DNA of 8,811 bases from Rhodospirillaceae bacterium UBA4479. Lineage in GTDB: Bacteria > Pseudomonadota > Alphaproteobacteria > Rhodospirillales > Casp-alpha2. Each line of letters opens with the position of its first letter. The stretch's first letter is position 1. The stretch is from the NCBI GenBank assembly GCA_002389175.1, contig DGNZ01000341.1, forward strand, positions 1-8,811. Reading direction: 5' to 3'. The translations under genes were made by a program, and so were the position numbers. This document shows positions 1 to 6,158 of this stretch, one piece after another. Under the pieces are notes generated by a model. It was given only the letters and a program-made list of their open reading frames with translations, did no database searches and was not told the origin of the DNA.

Positions 1-414
1 CCGATCTCGCCTATGCGGCTGGCGGCCGGGCTACCGCTTGTGCGTTATAGTGTGAGGTCTGTGATTGGTGACGAGATTGAGCGCGAACTTGTCCGTCGTG
101 GCGAAGTCCCGCCCAGGGTTTTTGAATTCGATGGGACCGACGGTGTGTTTGCGATGGTGGCAGCGGGACTGGGATGGGCGATCACGACACCCATATGTTT
201 GGCCCATGGGCGTCAGTTTGGGCGCGACGTCAAAGCATTGCCGATTGAGGGGGCCGTATTTACCCGCGAAGTTCATTTGCTGGCTGCGAACGCTGTTGGA
301 GCCGGATTGGCCAAACGGGTGCGCGCTGCAGCCCTAGAGATCATCAAAACGACAATAGAGACGGATATTCAAACGTTGGCCCCGCACGCGATCCCCCATA
401 TACGGGTCGGTTAA
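1..414 (+). CDS. LysR-type transcriptional regulator, C-terminal part (gene cut by window edge)
   Basis: The reading frame is open from base 1, so the ATG at 13 is internal and the N-terminal helix-turn-helix domain lies outside the window. About 137 residues remain. They match the second half of a LysR effector-binding domain: a hydrophobic strand followed by 'DGTDGVFAMVAAGLGWAITTP', the usual 'D...l..mVaaGlGia.lP' segment that lines the ligand cleft, then an 'LPIEG' strand, a 'REVHLLAAN' strand and a closing helix rich in Ala, Arg and Leu. LysR proteins bind DNA as tetramers and respond to a small metabolite, often controlling an adjacent, divergent gene. The target here is probably upstream, beyond the window; nothing shows that it controls the genes to the right. 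The tail after the last helix (about 20 residues) is longer than I would expect. Family assignment is fairly sure; the ligand is unknown. Confidence 0.85.
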   Translation, partial: PISPMRLAAGLPLVRYSVRSVIGDEIERELVRRGEVPPRVFEFDGTDGVFAMVAAGLGWAITTPICLAHGRQFGRDVKALPIEGAVFTREVHLLAANAVGAGLAKRVRAAALEIIKTTIETDIQTLAPHAIPHIRVG

Positions 415-420
415 AAAAAG

Positions 421-456
421 AAGGGGACCGCCCGGACTGATTCAAGCGATCCCCTT
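421..456. terminator. Candidate bidirectional rho-independent terminator after the LysR gene
   Basis: A stem of seven perfect pairs (AAGGGGA at 421-427 with TCCCCTT at 450-456) continues, after one C-A mismatch, with CGC (429-431) pairing to GCG (446-448), and encloses a 14-base loop. It starts 6 bases after the LysR stop codon. A run of seven A precedes it (413-419) and only TTT follows, so the U-tract is strong when read on the minus strand and weak on the plus strand. The A-before, T-after arrangement is typical of bidirectional terminators. I infer that it ends LysR transcription; no minus-strand gene lies immediately to its right. Confidence 0.55.
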
Positions 457-617
457 TGAGGCCGGGGGAGAGGTGGAGAAACCAATTTCTTGGCTGTCCA
501 TGATCTTAATATGCACATGACTTGTGGCGATTTCGGGGTCGGACTGTGGCATCATTAAGGTCATTTCACGGCAAGATCAGACCTAGCAATCTCATCGAAA
601 ATGCGCGACGTTTCTGA
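457..617. other. Intergenic region upstream of the DUF2927 gene; no gene seen
   Basis: Between the LysR hairpin and the next start codon I see no RNA gene, no convincing promoter hexamers and no ORF with family resemblance. It contains a purine-rich GGGGGAGAGGTGGAGAAACC stretch at about 463-482 and a minor CCAA/TTGG hairpin just after it. The promoter of the DUF2927 gene should lie here but cannot be pointed to with confidence. Confidence 0.5.
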
Positions 618-1364
618 ATGCGTATCTTTGCCATTATCGCGATCTTAGTTGTCACGGCCTCGGCTGTGCCGGCTGAAGAATCGTTCACGAACGCAGATTT
701 GTTGCGGAACTTTGATACCATCGCGTTTGGTAACGAATACACCGGGCAACGTTTTGACGTGGTCCGTAAGTGGTCTAAGCCCATGCGTATGGGTATTCAG
801 GGCAAAAAATATCCGGCGTATTTGGAAACGTTCATTGATGATGTTGCCCAGGACCTTGCCAAGACAACGGGTCACGATATCTCTCTGTATTATTCATTCG
901 CCAAACATAAGGCTAAGTCGCTTGCACCCGACTTTGATCGGACCAAGGTCAATGTGATCTTGTATTATTTACCCGATGATGAGATCCCAGCGGCGACGGC
1001 CAAGTATTGGAATAACGATCCCGAACGTGTGCGGTGGCTGGTCGAGAATTCAACATGTTTTGCCAATTACTTCACAAAAAAGGGCGAGATCACAGCCGCA
1101 GTCATCGTGTTCCCGTCGCGCCATCCCGAGAGTTTCCATAGGGCCTGTGCGGTCGAAGAGATCACTCAAATTCTTGGATTGCCGAACGATTCAAATCTGG
1201 TGAAACCATCGATTTTTAATGACTCCAGCCAATACTTTGAGCTGACAGAACATGATCGGTGGTTATTGCGCGCGTTATATCTGCCCGAGATCACACCGGG
1301 CATGCATCGCCACGATGCGCTTAGGAAAGCACTTGATTTTTGGAAGCGCGCCCGCCCCGGATAA
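618..1364 (+). CDS. Secreted DUF2927-family protein (hypothetical)
   Basis: This 248-residue protein begins with a Sec signal peptide: Arg2, a hydrophobic core at about residues 3-16, and a likely signal peptidase I site after Val17-Pro18-Ala19. The mature part should be periplasmic or secreted. The body matches what I know of DUF2927: an N-terminal 'LLRNFDTIAFGNE' helix and strand, 'VRKWSKPMRMGIQG', and the signature C-terminal block at about 177-229, 'CAVEEITQILGLPNDS' then 'SIFND', 'LTEHDRWLLRALY' and 'PGM'. Cys147 and Cys177 are well placed for a disulfide. The Glu-Glu and Gln of the 'EEITQ' helix recall the active-site helix of zinc peptidases, but there is no HExxH motif, so activity is not claimed. 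No clear Shine-Dalgarno precedes ATG 618; the ATG at 601 is in another frame. The last 44 bases overlap the convergent EamA gene. The biochemical function of the family is unknown to me. Confidence 0.82.
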   Translation: MRIFAIIAILVVTASAVPAEESFTNADLLRNFDTIAFGNEYTGQRFDVVRKWSKPMRMGIQGKKYPAYLETFIDDVAQDLAKTTGHDISLYYSFAKHKAKSLAPDFDRTKVNVILYYLPDDEIPAATAKYWNNDPERVRWLVENSTCFANYFTKKGEITAAVIVFPSRHPESFHRACAVEEITQILGLPNDSNLVKPSIFNDSSQYFELTEHDRWLLRALYLPEITPGMHRHDALRKALDFWKRARPG

Positions 1365-2283
1365 CCAGGGCGACACCTGCGATGATGATGGCGAAACTTA
1401 CGGCATGAAACAGCTGCAGTGTTTCATCTAAGAAAATCACACCCAGAATGATACCAAGTGGTGGCACCAAATGGGATGACAGTCCTGCTTTGTTGGGGCC
1501 AAGGGTTTCAACGACGCGATTATAAAAATAATAAGATAATAATGTCGGGAATATTATGATGTAGCCGAATGCCCAGGTGGTTTCAGTGGTGATGGGGATT
1601 GTAATGCCCTGGCTATATTCCCACGCCCAAAGGGGTGCCACTGCCAAAAAGCCAACAAACATGCTGGCAGCCAAGAACGCATTTGTGCCGAGGTCAGACG
1701 GCTTCATACGTATGATCACCGTGTACACGGACCAAATCGTAAAGCCACCCAAAATAAACAGATCGCCGGGCACAAACTCAACATCTGCAATCGTTGTCGG
1801 ATCGCCGCGAGAAATAATAACCAGCACGCCGATACTGGATAATGCGATTCCACCGATTTGGCTGAGTGTCACGCGATCGCGAACCAAGATCCATGCGAAA
1901 ATGGGCACCAGTCCAGGGACCGACGTTTGAATGATGCTTGTGTTGGTCACGGTGGTTGTCGCCAATCCGGCATACAGGAAACATGGAAACAACGCGGGAC
2001 CGACAAGGCCTGCCGCCATCACGAACTTCCAATGCTTGGCAAGCACCCAGCGTTGACGCCAAACGCTCGGCCCCACGAACAAAAGCAATATGAATGTGGC
2101 GACCAGCCACCGAAAACTGACGAACGAGAATAGGGGAATATCGGCGGCAATGGTCTTTCCAACGACACTGTGCCCTGCCCACATGAACGGCGTCAGGATC
2201 AGCATCATGACGGCCATCGCCGCAGGGGCTTCTTTGTGGTCAGGTGAGGGTGGTCCCGATTTCTGGTGGGCGTTAGCGTTCAT
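1321..2283 (-). CDS. EamA/DMT-superfamily inner-membrane transporter
   Basis: A 320-residue protein with the ten-helix pattern of the drug/metabolite transporter superfamily: two EamA repeats of about five helices each (roughly residues 22-158 and 172-309). Recognisable marks are the start of the first helix 'TPFMWAGHSVVGK', 'PLFSFVSFRW' entering helix 2, 'TTVTNTSIIQTSVPGLVPIFAWILVRD' at the end of repeat one, and 'GPNKAGLSSHLVPPLGIILG' followed by 'FLDETL' in repeat two. Such proteins sit in the inner membrane and mostly move amino acids, nucleosides or other metabolites, usually outward; the substrate cannot be read from sequence. ATG 2283 has a GGTGGG stretch close upstream, so it is accepted, though Met23 is possible because residues 1-20 are polar and look dispensable. 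It lies 37 bases behind the Fah-family gene on the same strand and is probably co-transcribed with it. Its last 44 bases overlap the DUF2927 gene tail to tail. Confidence 0.88.
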   Translation of the reverse strand: MNANAHQKSGPPSPDHKEAPAAMAVMMLILTPFMWAGHSVVGKTIAADIPLFSFVSFRWLVATFILLLFVGPSVWRQRWVLAKHWKFVMAAGLVGPALFPCFLYAGLATTTVTNTSIIQTSVPGLVPIFAWILVRDRVTLSQIGGIALSSIGVLVIISRGDPTTIADVEFVPGDLFILGGFTIWSVYTVIIRMKPSDLGTNAFLAASMFVGFLAVAPLWAWEYSQGITIPITTETTWAFGYIIIFPTLLSYYFYNRVVETLGPNKAGLSSHLVPPLGIILGVIFLDETLQLFHAVSFAIIIAGVALVIRGGRASKNQVLS

Positions 2284-2320
2284 TTACCCACCAAAAGCTG
2301 GAGATATAGTGATGGTCCAA

Positions 2321-3019
2321 TCAGGTAACCGTAATTTGGATGCTGCTGAGGCCTTCGACGTGGCCTTGGAGGATATCACCCTTCACAACGGGACCGACAC
2401 CTGCGGGTGTGCCGGTATAGATCAGATCGCCTGCCTGAAGAGTGAACAGTCCAGATAGGTACGAGATCGTTTCCGGGATGTTCCAGATCAATTCGTTCAA
2501 GTTACCGTCCTGGCGGGTTTCACCGTTCACATCTAAACGGATGTGGCCTTCGGACATGTGGCCAGCTTCGGATATAGGGTGCAACAGTCCAATCGGTCCG
2601 GCATGATCGAACGATTTACCAATTTCCCACGGGCGGCCAGCTTTTTTGGCGGCACCTTGTAGATCGCGCCGGGTCATGTCTAAACCGACGGCATACCCCC
2701 AAACATGATCATAGGCGCTTTCCAACGAAATATCATTGCCGCCTTTGGATAGAGCGACAACCAGTTCGATTTCGTGATGCACATCTGATGATTTTTGCGG
2801 ATACGGAAAATCCGCACCGTCAGGCATCGGTGCAAACACCAACGAACTTGTATGCTTTTCGAAAAAGAACGGCGGCTCGCGGTCCGGATCATGACCCATC
2901 TCGCGGGCGTGTTCAGCATAATTCCTACCCACACAAAAAACACGGTGGACAGGAAAGGTGTCATCGGTCCCGGCCACAGGAATGGCAACAGGATCGGGGG
3001 CTTTGATTACATGTGTCAT
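2321..3019 (-). CDS. Fumarylacetoacetate hydrolase (FAH) family protein, acylpyruvase/fumarylpyruvate hydrolase-like
   Basis: A FAH-fold enzyme of 232 residues from the ATG at 3019. The family cleaves C-C bonds of acylpyruvates or decarboxylates oxaloacetate with a bound Mg2+ or Mn2+. Visible marks, numbered from this ATG: 'VFCVGRNYAEHAREMG' (27-42), the metal-ligand strand 'HHEIE' (Glu83 and Glu85), 'GLDMTRRDLQ' with the third ligand Asp114, the lysine of 'GKSFD' (Lys135), and 'YTGTPAGVGP' near the C-terminus. The opening block most resembles bacterial fumarylpyruvate hydrolase (NagK-like) and FAHD1/YcgM acylpyruvases, but the usual 'FFFKP' is 'FFFEKH', so the substrate is uncertain. An in-frame TTG at 3067 would add 16 residues. 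I prefer ATG 3019 because the extension is not family-like and the TTG falls inside a palindrome. The gene leads a unit with the EamA gene and is divergent from dgcN. No other gentisate or aromatic ring-cleavage gene is nearby. Confidence 0.87.
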   Translation of the reverse strand: MTHVIKAPDPVAIPVAGTDDTFPVHRVFCVGRNYAEHAREMGHDPDREPPFFFEKHTSSLVFAPMPDGADFPYPQKSSDVHHEIELVVALSKGGNDISLESAYDHVWGYAVGLDMTRRDLQGAAKKAGRPWEIGKSFDHAGPIGLLHPISEAGHMSEGHIRLDVNGETRQDGNLNELIWNIPETISYLSGLFTLQAGDLIYTGTPAGVGPVVKGDILQGHVEGLSSIQITVT

Positions 3020-3065
3020 GCTTTCTATATCCAATTTTGTGGCTGTTTGGTCAATGACCTGAGTC

Positions 3066-3081
3066 AATCAGCGTGCTGATT
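3066..3081. promoter_or_regulatory. Candidate operator: 16-bp palindrome AATCAGC-GT-GCTGATT
   Basis: Two perfect 7-base arms are separated by GT. The site lies 46 bases upstream of the Fah start and about 115 bases upstream of dgcN, in the shared divergent region. The short spacing fits a dimeric helix-turn-helix repressor or activator better than an RNA hairpin. The regulator is not identifiable from the window. Confidence 0.45.
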
Positions 3082-3164
3082 CTGATACCAGATAACTCCC
3101 AAGACTGGACCCTGGACGGAAACGCGTTGTTCAGACACACTCCGCCCAACAGATTAAAAAAACG

Positions 3165-3178
3165 CCGTGAAATCACGG
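3165..3178. promoter_or_regulatory. Inverted repeat CCGTGA-AA-TCACGG just upstream of the dgcN ribosome binding site
   Basis: Perfect 6-base arms flank AA and end 5 bases before the AAGGAG of dgcN. The site would lie in the leader of the dgcN transcript or overlap its start region, a position suited to a repressor operator. A two-base loop is too tight for a normal hairpin, so a DNA-binding role is the more likely reading. Its arms differ from those of the palindrome at 3066, so the two sites may bind different proteins. Confidence 0.35.
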
Positions 3179-3183
3179 GGGAT

Positions 3184-3189
3184 AAGGAG
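3184..3189 (+). promoter_or_regulatory. Ribosome binding site AAGGAG of dgcN
   Basis: AAGGAG lies 7 bases before the ATG at 3197 and is the strongest Shine-Dalgarno in the window. It decides the start: the in-frame GTG at 3167 would place this site inside the coding region and would add ten residues (positively charged, not family-like). Confidence 0.85.
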
Positions 3190-3196
3190 TTTTTCT

Positions 3197-4195
3197 ATGT
3201 CGTTTCGCACACCTTACTTGATGTTTTTGGGCGATGCTGCCGATGAATTGGCCGCTAAAACAGCCATTGGCGTTCGTGATTGGCGCCCGGAATGGTGCAT
3301 CGGGCAAATGCGCCTGGATGGCTGCAACGCCGACCTGGGCCTGCCGGATATGAACGTATCCGAAGCCGTTGAAAAAGGCTGTGGCACCATGATCGTGGGT
3401 GTTGCGAACCGGGGTGGGATTATTTCTGAAACCTGGGCTGATGCGATTGTTGAGGGCATTGAATCTGGCATGGATATCGCCAGTGGCTTGCATCAAAAGC
3501 TGGCGTCCAATCCTAAAATCCGCGAAGCCGCCGAAAAGCATGGCCGTACATTGACCGACGTGCGTCATCCGACCCGGGATTTTCCCGTTGCGAGTGGCGT
3601 GAAACGTAAGGGCAAGCGGCTGCTGACCATCGGTACCGATGTGTCCGTTGGTAAAATGTACACGTCGTTGGCGATTTGGCGTGAAATGGAAAAACGCGGC
3701 ATGAAAACCACGTTCGCGGCCACCGGCCAAACGGGTATTTTTATCGCGGGTGATGGGGTGTCTGTAGATGCTGTTGTCGCTGACTTCATTTCGGGTGCGT
3801 CGGAGTGGTTGTCACCAGATGCGGACGAAGATCACTGGCATGTCGTCGAAGGGCAGGGATCATTGTATCACACGTCCTATGCAGGTGTGACGCTTGGTCT
3901 AATCCACGGGTCACAACCGGATGCTTTGGTGATTTGCCATGACGCGGTGCGGAAAACAGCACGCGGTCTAGGTGATAAAGGCCTGCCAAGCTTTGAAGAG
4001 GTTATCGAAGCGGGCATGTGGGCGGCGAAAAACGTAAACCCGAATGTTGAGGTTGTCGGTGTATCGATCAACACCAAAAGCCTGGACGATGCCGCAGCCG
4101 AGGCCCTGATGAAAGCGACCGAAGATCGACTTGGATTGCCGACCGTTGATGCCGTGCGCACGGGTGTCGTCCCCATCGTTGATAAACTTCAGTAG
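3197..4195 (+). CDS. dgcN: D-glutamate N-acetyltransferase DgcN (DUF1611 family)
   Basis: A 332-residue cytoplasmic protein of the former DUF1611 family. Characterised members acetylate D-glutamate with acetyl-CoA to give N-acetyl-D-glutamate, the first step of the DgcN-DgcA route of D-glutamate catabolism described in marine proteobacteria. The N-terminal part (about 1-130) contains 'KTAIGVRDWRPEWCIGQ' and 'TMIVGVANRGG'. The C-terminal part has a P-loop fold: 'LLTIGTDVSVGKMYTSLAI' with a Walker-A-like GTDVSVGKM at 146-154 (Met where Ser or Thr is usual), then 'ATGQTGIFIAGDGVSVDAV', 'VEGQGSLYHTSYAGVTLGLIHGSQPD', and a closing 'VVGVSINTKSL' strand. Length and motifs look complete. The start is fixed by AAGGAG at 3184. 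It is followed after 9 bases by dgcA, the known partner, which strongly supports the assignment. Family identity is near certain; the D-glutamate specificity is transferred from characterised homologues and from the pairing. Confidence 0.9.
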   Translation: MSFRTPYLMFLGDAADELAAKTAIGVRDWRPEWCIGQMRLDGCNADLGLPDMNVSEAVEKGCGTMIVGVANRGGIISETWADAIVEGIESGMDIASGLHQKLASNPKIREAAEKHGRTLTDVRHPTRDFPVASGVKRKGKRLLTIGTDVSVGKMYTSLAIWREMEKRGMKTTFAATGQTGIFIAGDGVSVDAVVADFISGASEWLSPDADEDHWHVVEGQGSLYHTSYAGVTLGLIHGSQPDALVICHDAVRKTARGLGDKGLPSFEEVIEAGMWAAKNVNPNVEVVGVSINTKSLDDAAAEALMKATEDRLGLPTVDAVRTGVVPIVDKLQ

Positions 4196-4204
4196 GCAAA
4201 AATC

Positions 4205-5188
4205 ATGGGTCGATCCGTCATTGTCCGTTCCGAAAGCTTTCCACTCGCGCGACCGTTCGCGATTTCGCGTGGCGTCAAGACAGCTGCCGATGTCGTTGTT
4301 GTTAAGATTTCAGATGGGGAAACATCGGGGCACGCCGAATGTGTTCCTTATCCCCGCTACGATGAAACAGTGGACGGGGTCATTGCTGAAATTGAGGCTG
4401 TTGTTCCAGCATTGGAAGCAGGGGCAGACCGCGATGCAATCAATGCGACGATGTCTGCGGGTGCGGCGCGAAACGCCGTCGATTGCGCACTCTGGGATTT
4501 TGAAGCCAAAGCCACTGGGACGCGCGTTGCAGAACTTAGCGGTGTTGGGGGCCTAAAGCCCGAGATTACGGCAGAGACGATTGGTATCGGTACAGCGGAT
4601 GAAATGGGTGCCCGTGCGGCAGAACTGAATGCTGCGCCCCTGTTGAAAATTAAACTGGATGCCAAAGATGTCCGTAAACGACTAGATGCAATCCGTGAGG
4701 GCGCGCCGAATGCGCGGTTGATTATCGACCCAAACGAAGGATGGACTGTCGATTTCATTGCTGAAAATGGAACTTATTTGGCGGATATTGGCGTTGAAAT
4801 GCTAGAGCAACCCGTGCCCGCAGGGGCTGATGCGGGCTTGCGTGATCTGGATTGCCCGGTGCCGATTTGTGCCGATGAAAGCCTGCACACCTCGGCCGAT
4901 CTGCCTGCGCTCAAAGGCCTATATGACATGGTGAACATCAAGCTGGATAAAACGGGTGGGCTGACAGAAGCGCTCAACCTCAAACGCCAAGCGATCGATA
5001 TGGGTTTTGAAATCATGGTCGGTTGCATGGTGGGGACTTCACTTGCCATGGCACCAGCCGTGCTCGTGGCACAAGGGGCCAAGATCGTTGATCTGGATGG
5101 ACCATTGTTGCTCAAGGAAGATCGCGAAAATGGGATCGATTTCACGGACGGTCTGATCCGACCTGCATCATCTGCTTTGTGGGGTTAG
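4205..5188 (+). CDS. dgcA: N-acetyl-D-glutamate racemase DgcA (enolase superfamily, dipeptide-epimerase-like)
   Basis: A 327-residue enolase-superfamily protein of the muconate-lactonizing/dipeptide-epimerase subgroup. Residues 1-110 form the capping domain, with 'PFAISRG' and 'NAVDCALWDFEAK'. The barrel carries the expected machinery: the KxK pair 'LLKIKLD' (Lys148, Lys150), metal ligands Asp175 ('IIDPNEGW'), Glu201 ('LEQPVP') and Asp224 ('CADES'), and the opposite-face lysine in 'VNIKLDKTGG' (Lys246), then 'MVGCMVGTS' and 'DLDGPLLL'. Two lysines on opposite faces fit 1,1-proton transfer racemisation. Such proteins are often annotated as L-Ala-D/L-Glu epimerases. Because it directly follows dgcN, N-acetyl-D-glutamate to N-acetyl-L-glutamate conversion is the better call. 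ATG 4205 lies 9 bases after the dgcN stop, with TAGG overlapping that stop as a weak ribosome binding site. A peptidoglycan dipeptide epimerase remains the alternative. Confidence 0.87.
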   Translation: MGRSVIVRSESFPLARPFAISRGVKTAADVVVVKISDGETSGHAECVPYPRYDETVDGVIAEIEAVVPALEAGADRDAINATMSAGAARNAVDCALWDFEAKATGTRVAELSGVGGLKPEITAETIGIGTADEMGARAAELNAAPLLKIKLDAKDVRKRLDAIREGAPNARLIIDPNEGWTVDFIAENGTYLADIGVEMLEQPVPAGADAGLRDLDCPVPICADESLHTSADLPALKGLYDMVNIKLDKTGGLTEALNLKRQAIDMGFEIMVGCMVGTSLAMAPAVLVAQGAKIVDLDGPLLLKEDRENGIDFTDGLIRPASSALWG

Positions 5189-5219
5189 GGGTTTCAATTT
5201 AACCCATTCGAGATTAGGT

Positions 5220-6158
5220 ATGCGGATGCAACCAGTCATCGAAATCAAAGGCCTCGCCAAGACATATGACGATGGCTTCCAAGCGCTCAAAAGTGTCGAC
5301 CTTGAAATCTCCAAGGGCGAAATTTTCGCGTTATTGGGGCCGAATGGTGCGGGTAAGACCACACTGATCAGCATCGTGTGCGGCATCGTCAATGCCAGCG
5401 CAGGTTCAGTCGCTGTTGCGGGCTATGATATCAAAACAGATTACCGAAAAACCCGCGCCATGATCGGCTTGGTGCCACAGGAATTGACCACTGAAGCATT
5501 CGAGTCGGTTTGGGATACCATCACGTTCTCACGCGGCCTGTTCGGCAAACCCAAAGACCCGGCATACCTCGAACAACTTCTCAAAGATCTCAGCCTTTTT
5601 GATAAAAAGGACAGCAAGATCATGACATTGTCGGGGGGCATGAAGCGTCGGGTACTGATCGCCAAGGCGTTGTCCCACGAACCAGAAGTTTTATTCCTGG
5701 ACGAGCCCACCGCAGGCGTTGATGTCGAACTTCGCAAAGACATGTGGAATGTCGTCAGCCGACTTCGCGACAATGGCGTTACGATCATCCTAACGACCCA
5801 CTACATCGAAGAAGCGGAAATGATGGCGGACCGGATCGGTGTCATCCGGCGTGGCGAGATTATCTTGGTCGAAGATAAGAAAGCACTGATGCACAAACTG
5901 GGCGAGAAGCAGCTCAAGATTCATCTGCACAATAAGCTGGATGCAGTGCCATCAAAATTAGCATCCCGTAATTTGTCGCTATCCGATGACGGTATGACCC
6001 TTGGCTATACTTATGACACAACGTCGGAACGGACGGGGATTACGTCACTCTTGTCTGAACTGAATGATGCAGATATTCGCTTTCGGGATATCGAAACAAC
6101 GCAGCGTTCACTCGAAGATATCTTCGTTGGCCTCGTGCACGAGGAGCGCGAGCAATGA
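5220..6158 (+). CDS. ABC transporter ATP-binding protein, ABC-2 exporter type (YadG-like)
   Basis: A 312-residue ATPase that should power the permease encoded next. All nucleotide-binding motifs are intact: Walker A GPNGAGKTT (40-48), Q-loop Gln87 in 'VPQE', signature LSGGM (137-141), Walker B 'VLFLDE' (157-162) with the following 'PTAGVD' D-loop, and switch His194. A C-terminal extension of about 90 residues ends with 'RSLEDIFVGLV', as in DrrA/YadG-type exporters. It lies 31 bases after dgcA with no credible terminator between, so read-through from the dgc operon is possible. The 3' end overlaps the permease start by ATGA, indicating translational coupling. Start uncertainty: ATG 5220 and ATG 5226 are both in frame and both have a purine triplet 7 bases upstream (GAG and AGG), which changes the protein by two residues. 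The substrate is unknown; E. coli YadGH, the nearest family I recognise, is also uncharacterised. Confidence 0.92.
   Translation: MRMQPVIEIKGLAKTYDDGFQALKSVDLEISKGEIFALLGPNGAGKTTLISIVCGIVNASAGSVAVAGYDIKTDYRKTRAMIGLVPQELTTEAFESVWDTITFSRGLFGKPKDPAYLEQLLKDLSLFDKKDSKIMTLSGGMKRRVLIAKALSHEPEVLFLDEPTAGVDVELRKDMWNVVSRLRDNGVTIILTTHYIEEAEMMADRIGVIRRGEIILVEDKKALMHKLGEKQLKIHLHNKLDAVPSKLASRNLSLSDDGMTLGYTYDTTSERTGITSLLSELNDADIRFRDIETTQRSLEDIFVGLVHEEREQ

Larger units (their letters stand above)
3020..3196. promoter_or_regulatory. Divergent promoter region between the Fah/EamA unit and dgcNA
   Basis: This spacer must contain the starts of transcription for both divergent units. It carries two perfect inverted repeats (listed separately), a direct repeat CTGGAC (3105-3110 and 3112-3117), and an A-rich patch ending at 3162. 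On the minus strand a TTGACC hexamer (3054-3049) lies 17 bases upstream of GATATA (3031-3026), a weak promoter candidate that would give a nearly leaderless Fah transcript. I see no convincing -35/-10 pair for dgcN. Identification as a promoter region follows from gene orientation; the exact elements are inference. Confidence 0.5.

Noticed and set aside
511..558. A small plus-strand ORF of 15 codons (ATG 511 to TAA 556-558), extendable upstream to TTG 490 behind a purine-rich GGTGGAG stretch
   Set aside because: Too short, no family resemblance, poor ribosome-binding-site spacing and no way to test conservation here.
3167..3196. GTG start for dgcN giving ten extra residues
   Set aside because: The extension lies on an inverted repeat and on the AAGGAG ribosome binding site of ATG 3197; the family N-terminus starts at the ATG.
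4357..4758. Long antisense open frame of 133 codons within dgcA, and similar antisense frames in dgcN and the ABC ATPase gene
   Set aside because: Their sequences are low-complexity Ser/Ala/Pro-rich shadows of the real codons, with no ribosome binding site or family match.
5189..5205. GGGTT/AACCC hairpin after dgcA as a terminator
   Set aside because: Only five pairs, AT-rich loop, no T-tract downstream.
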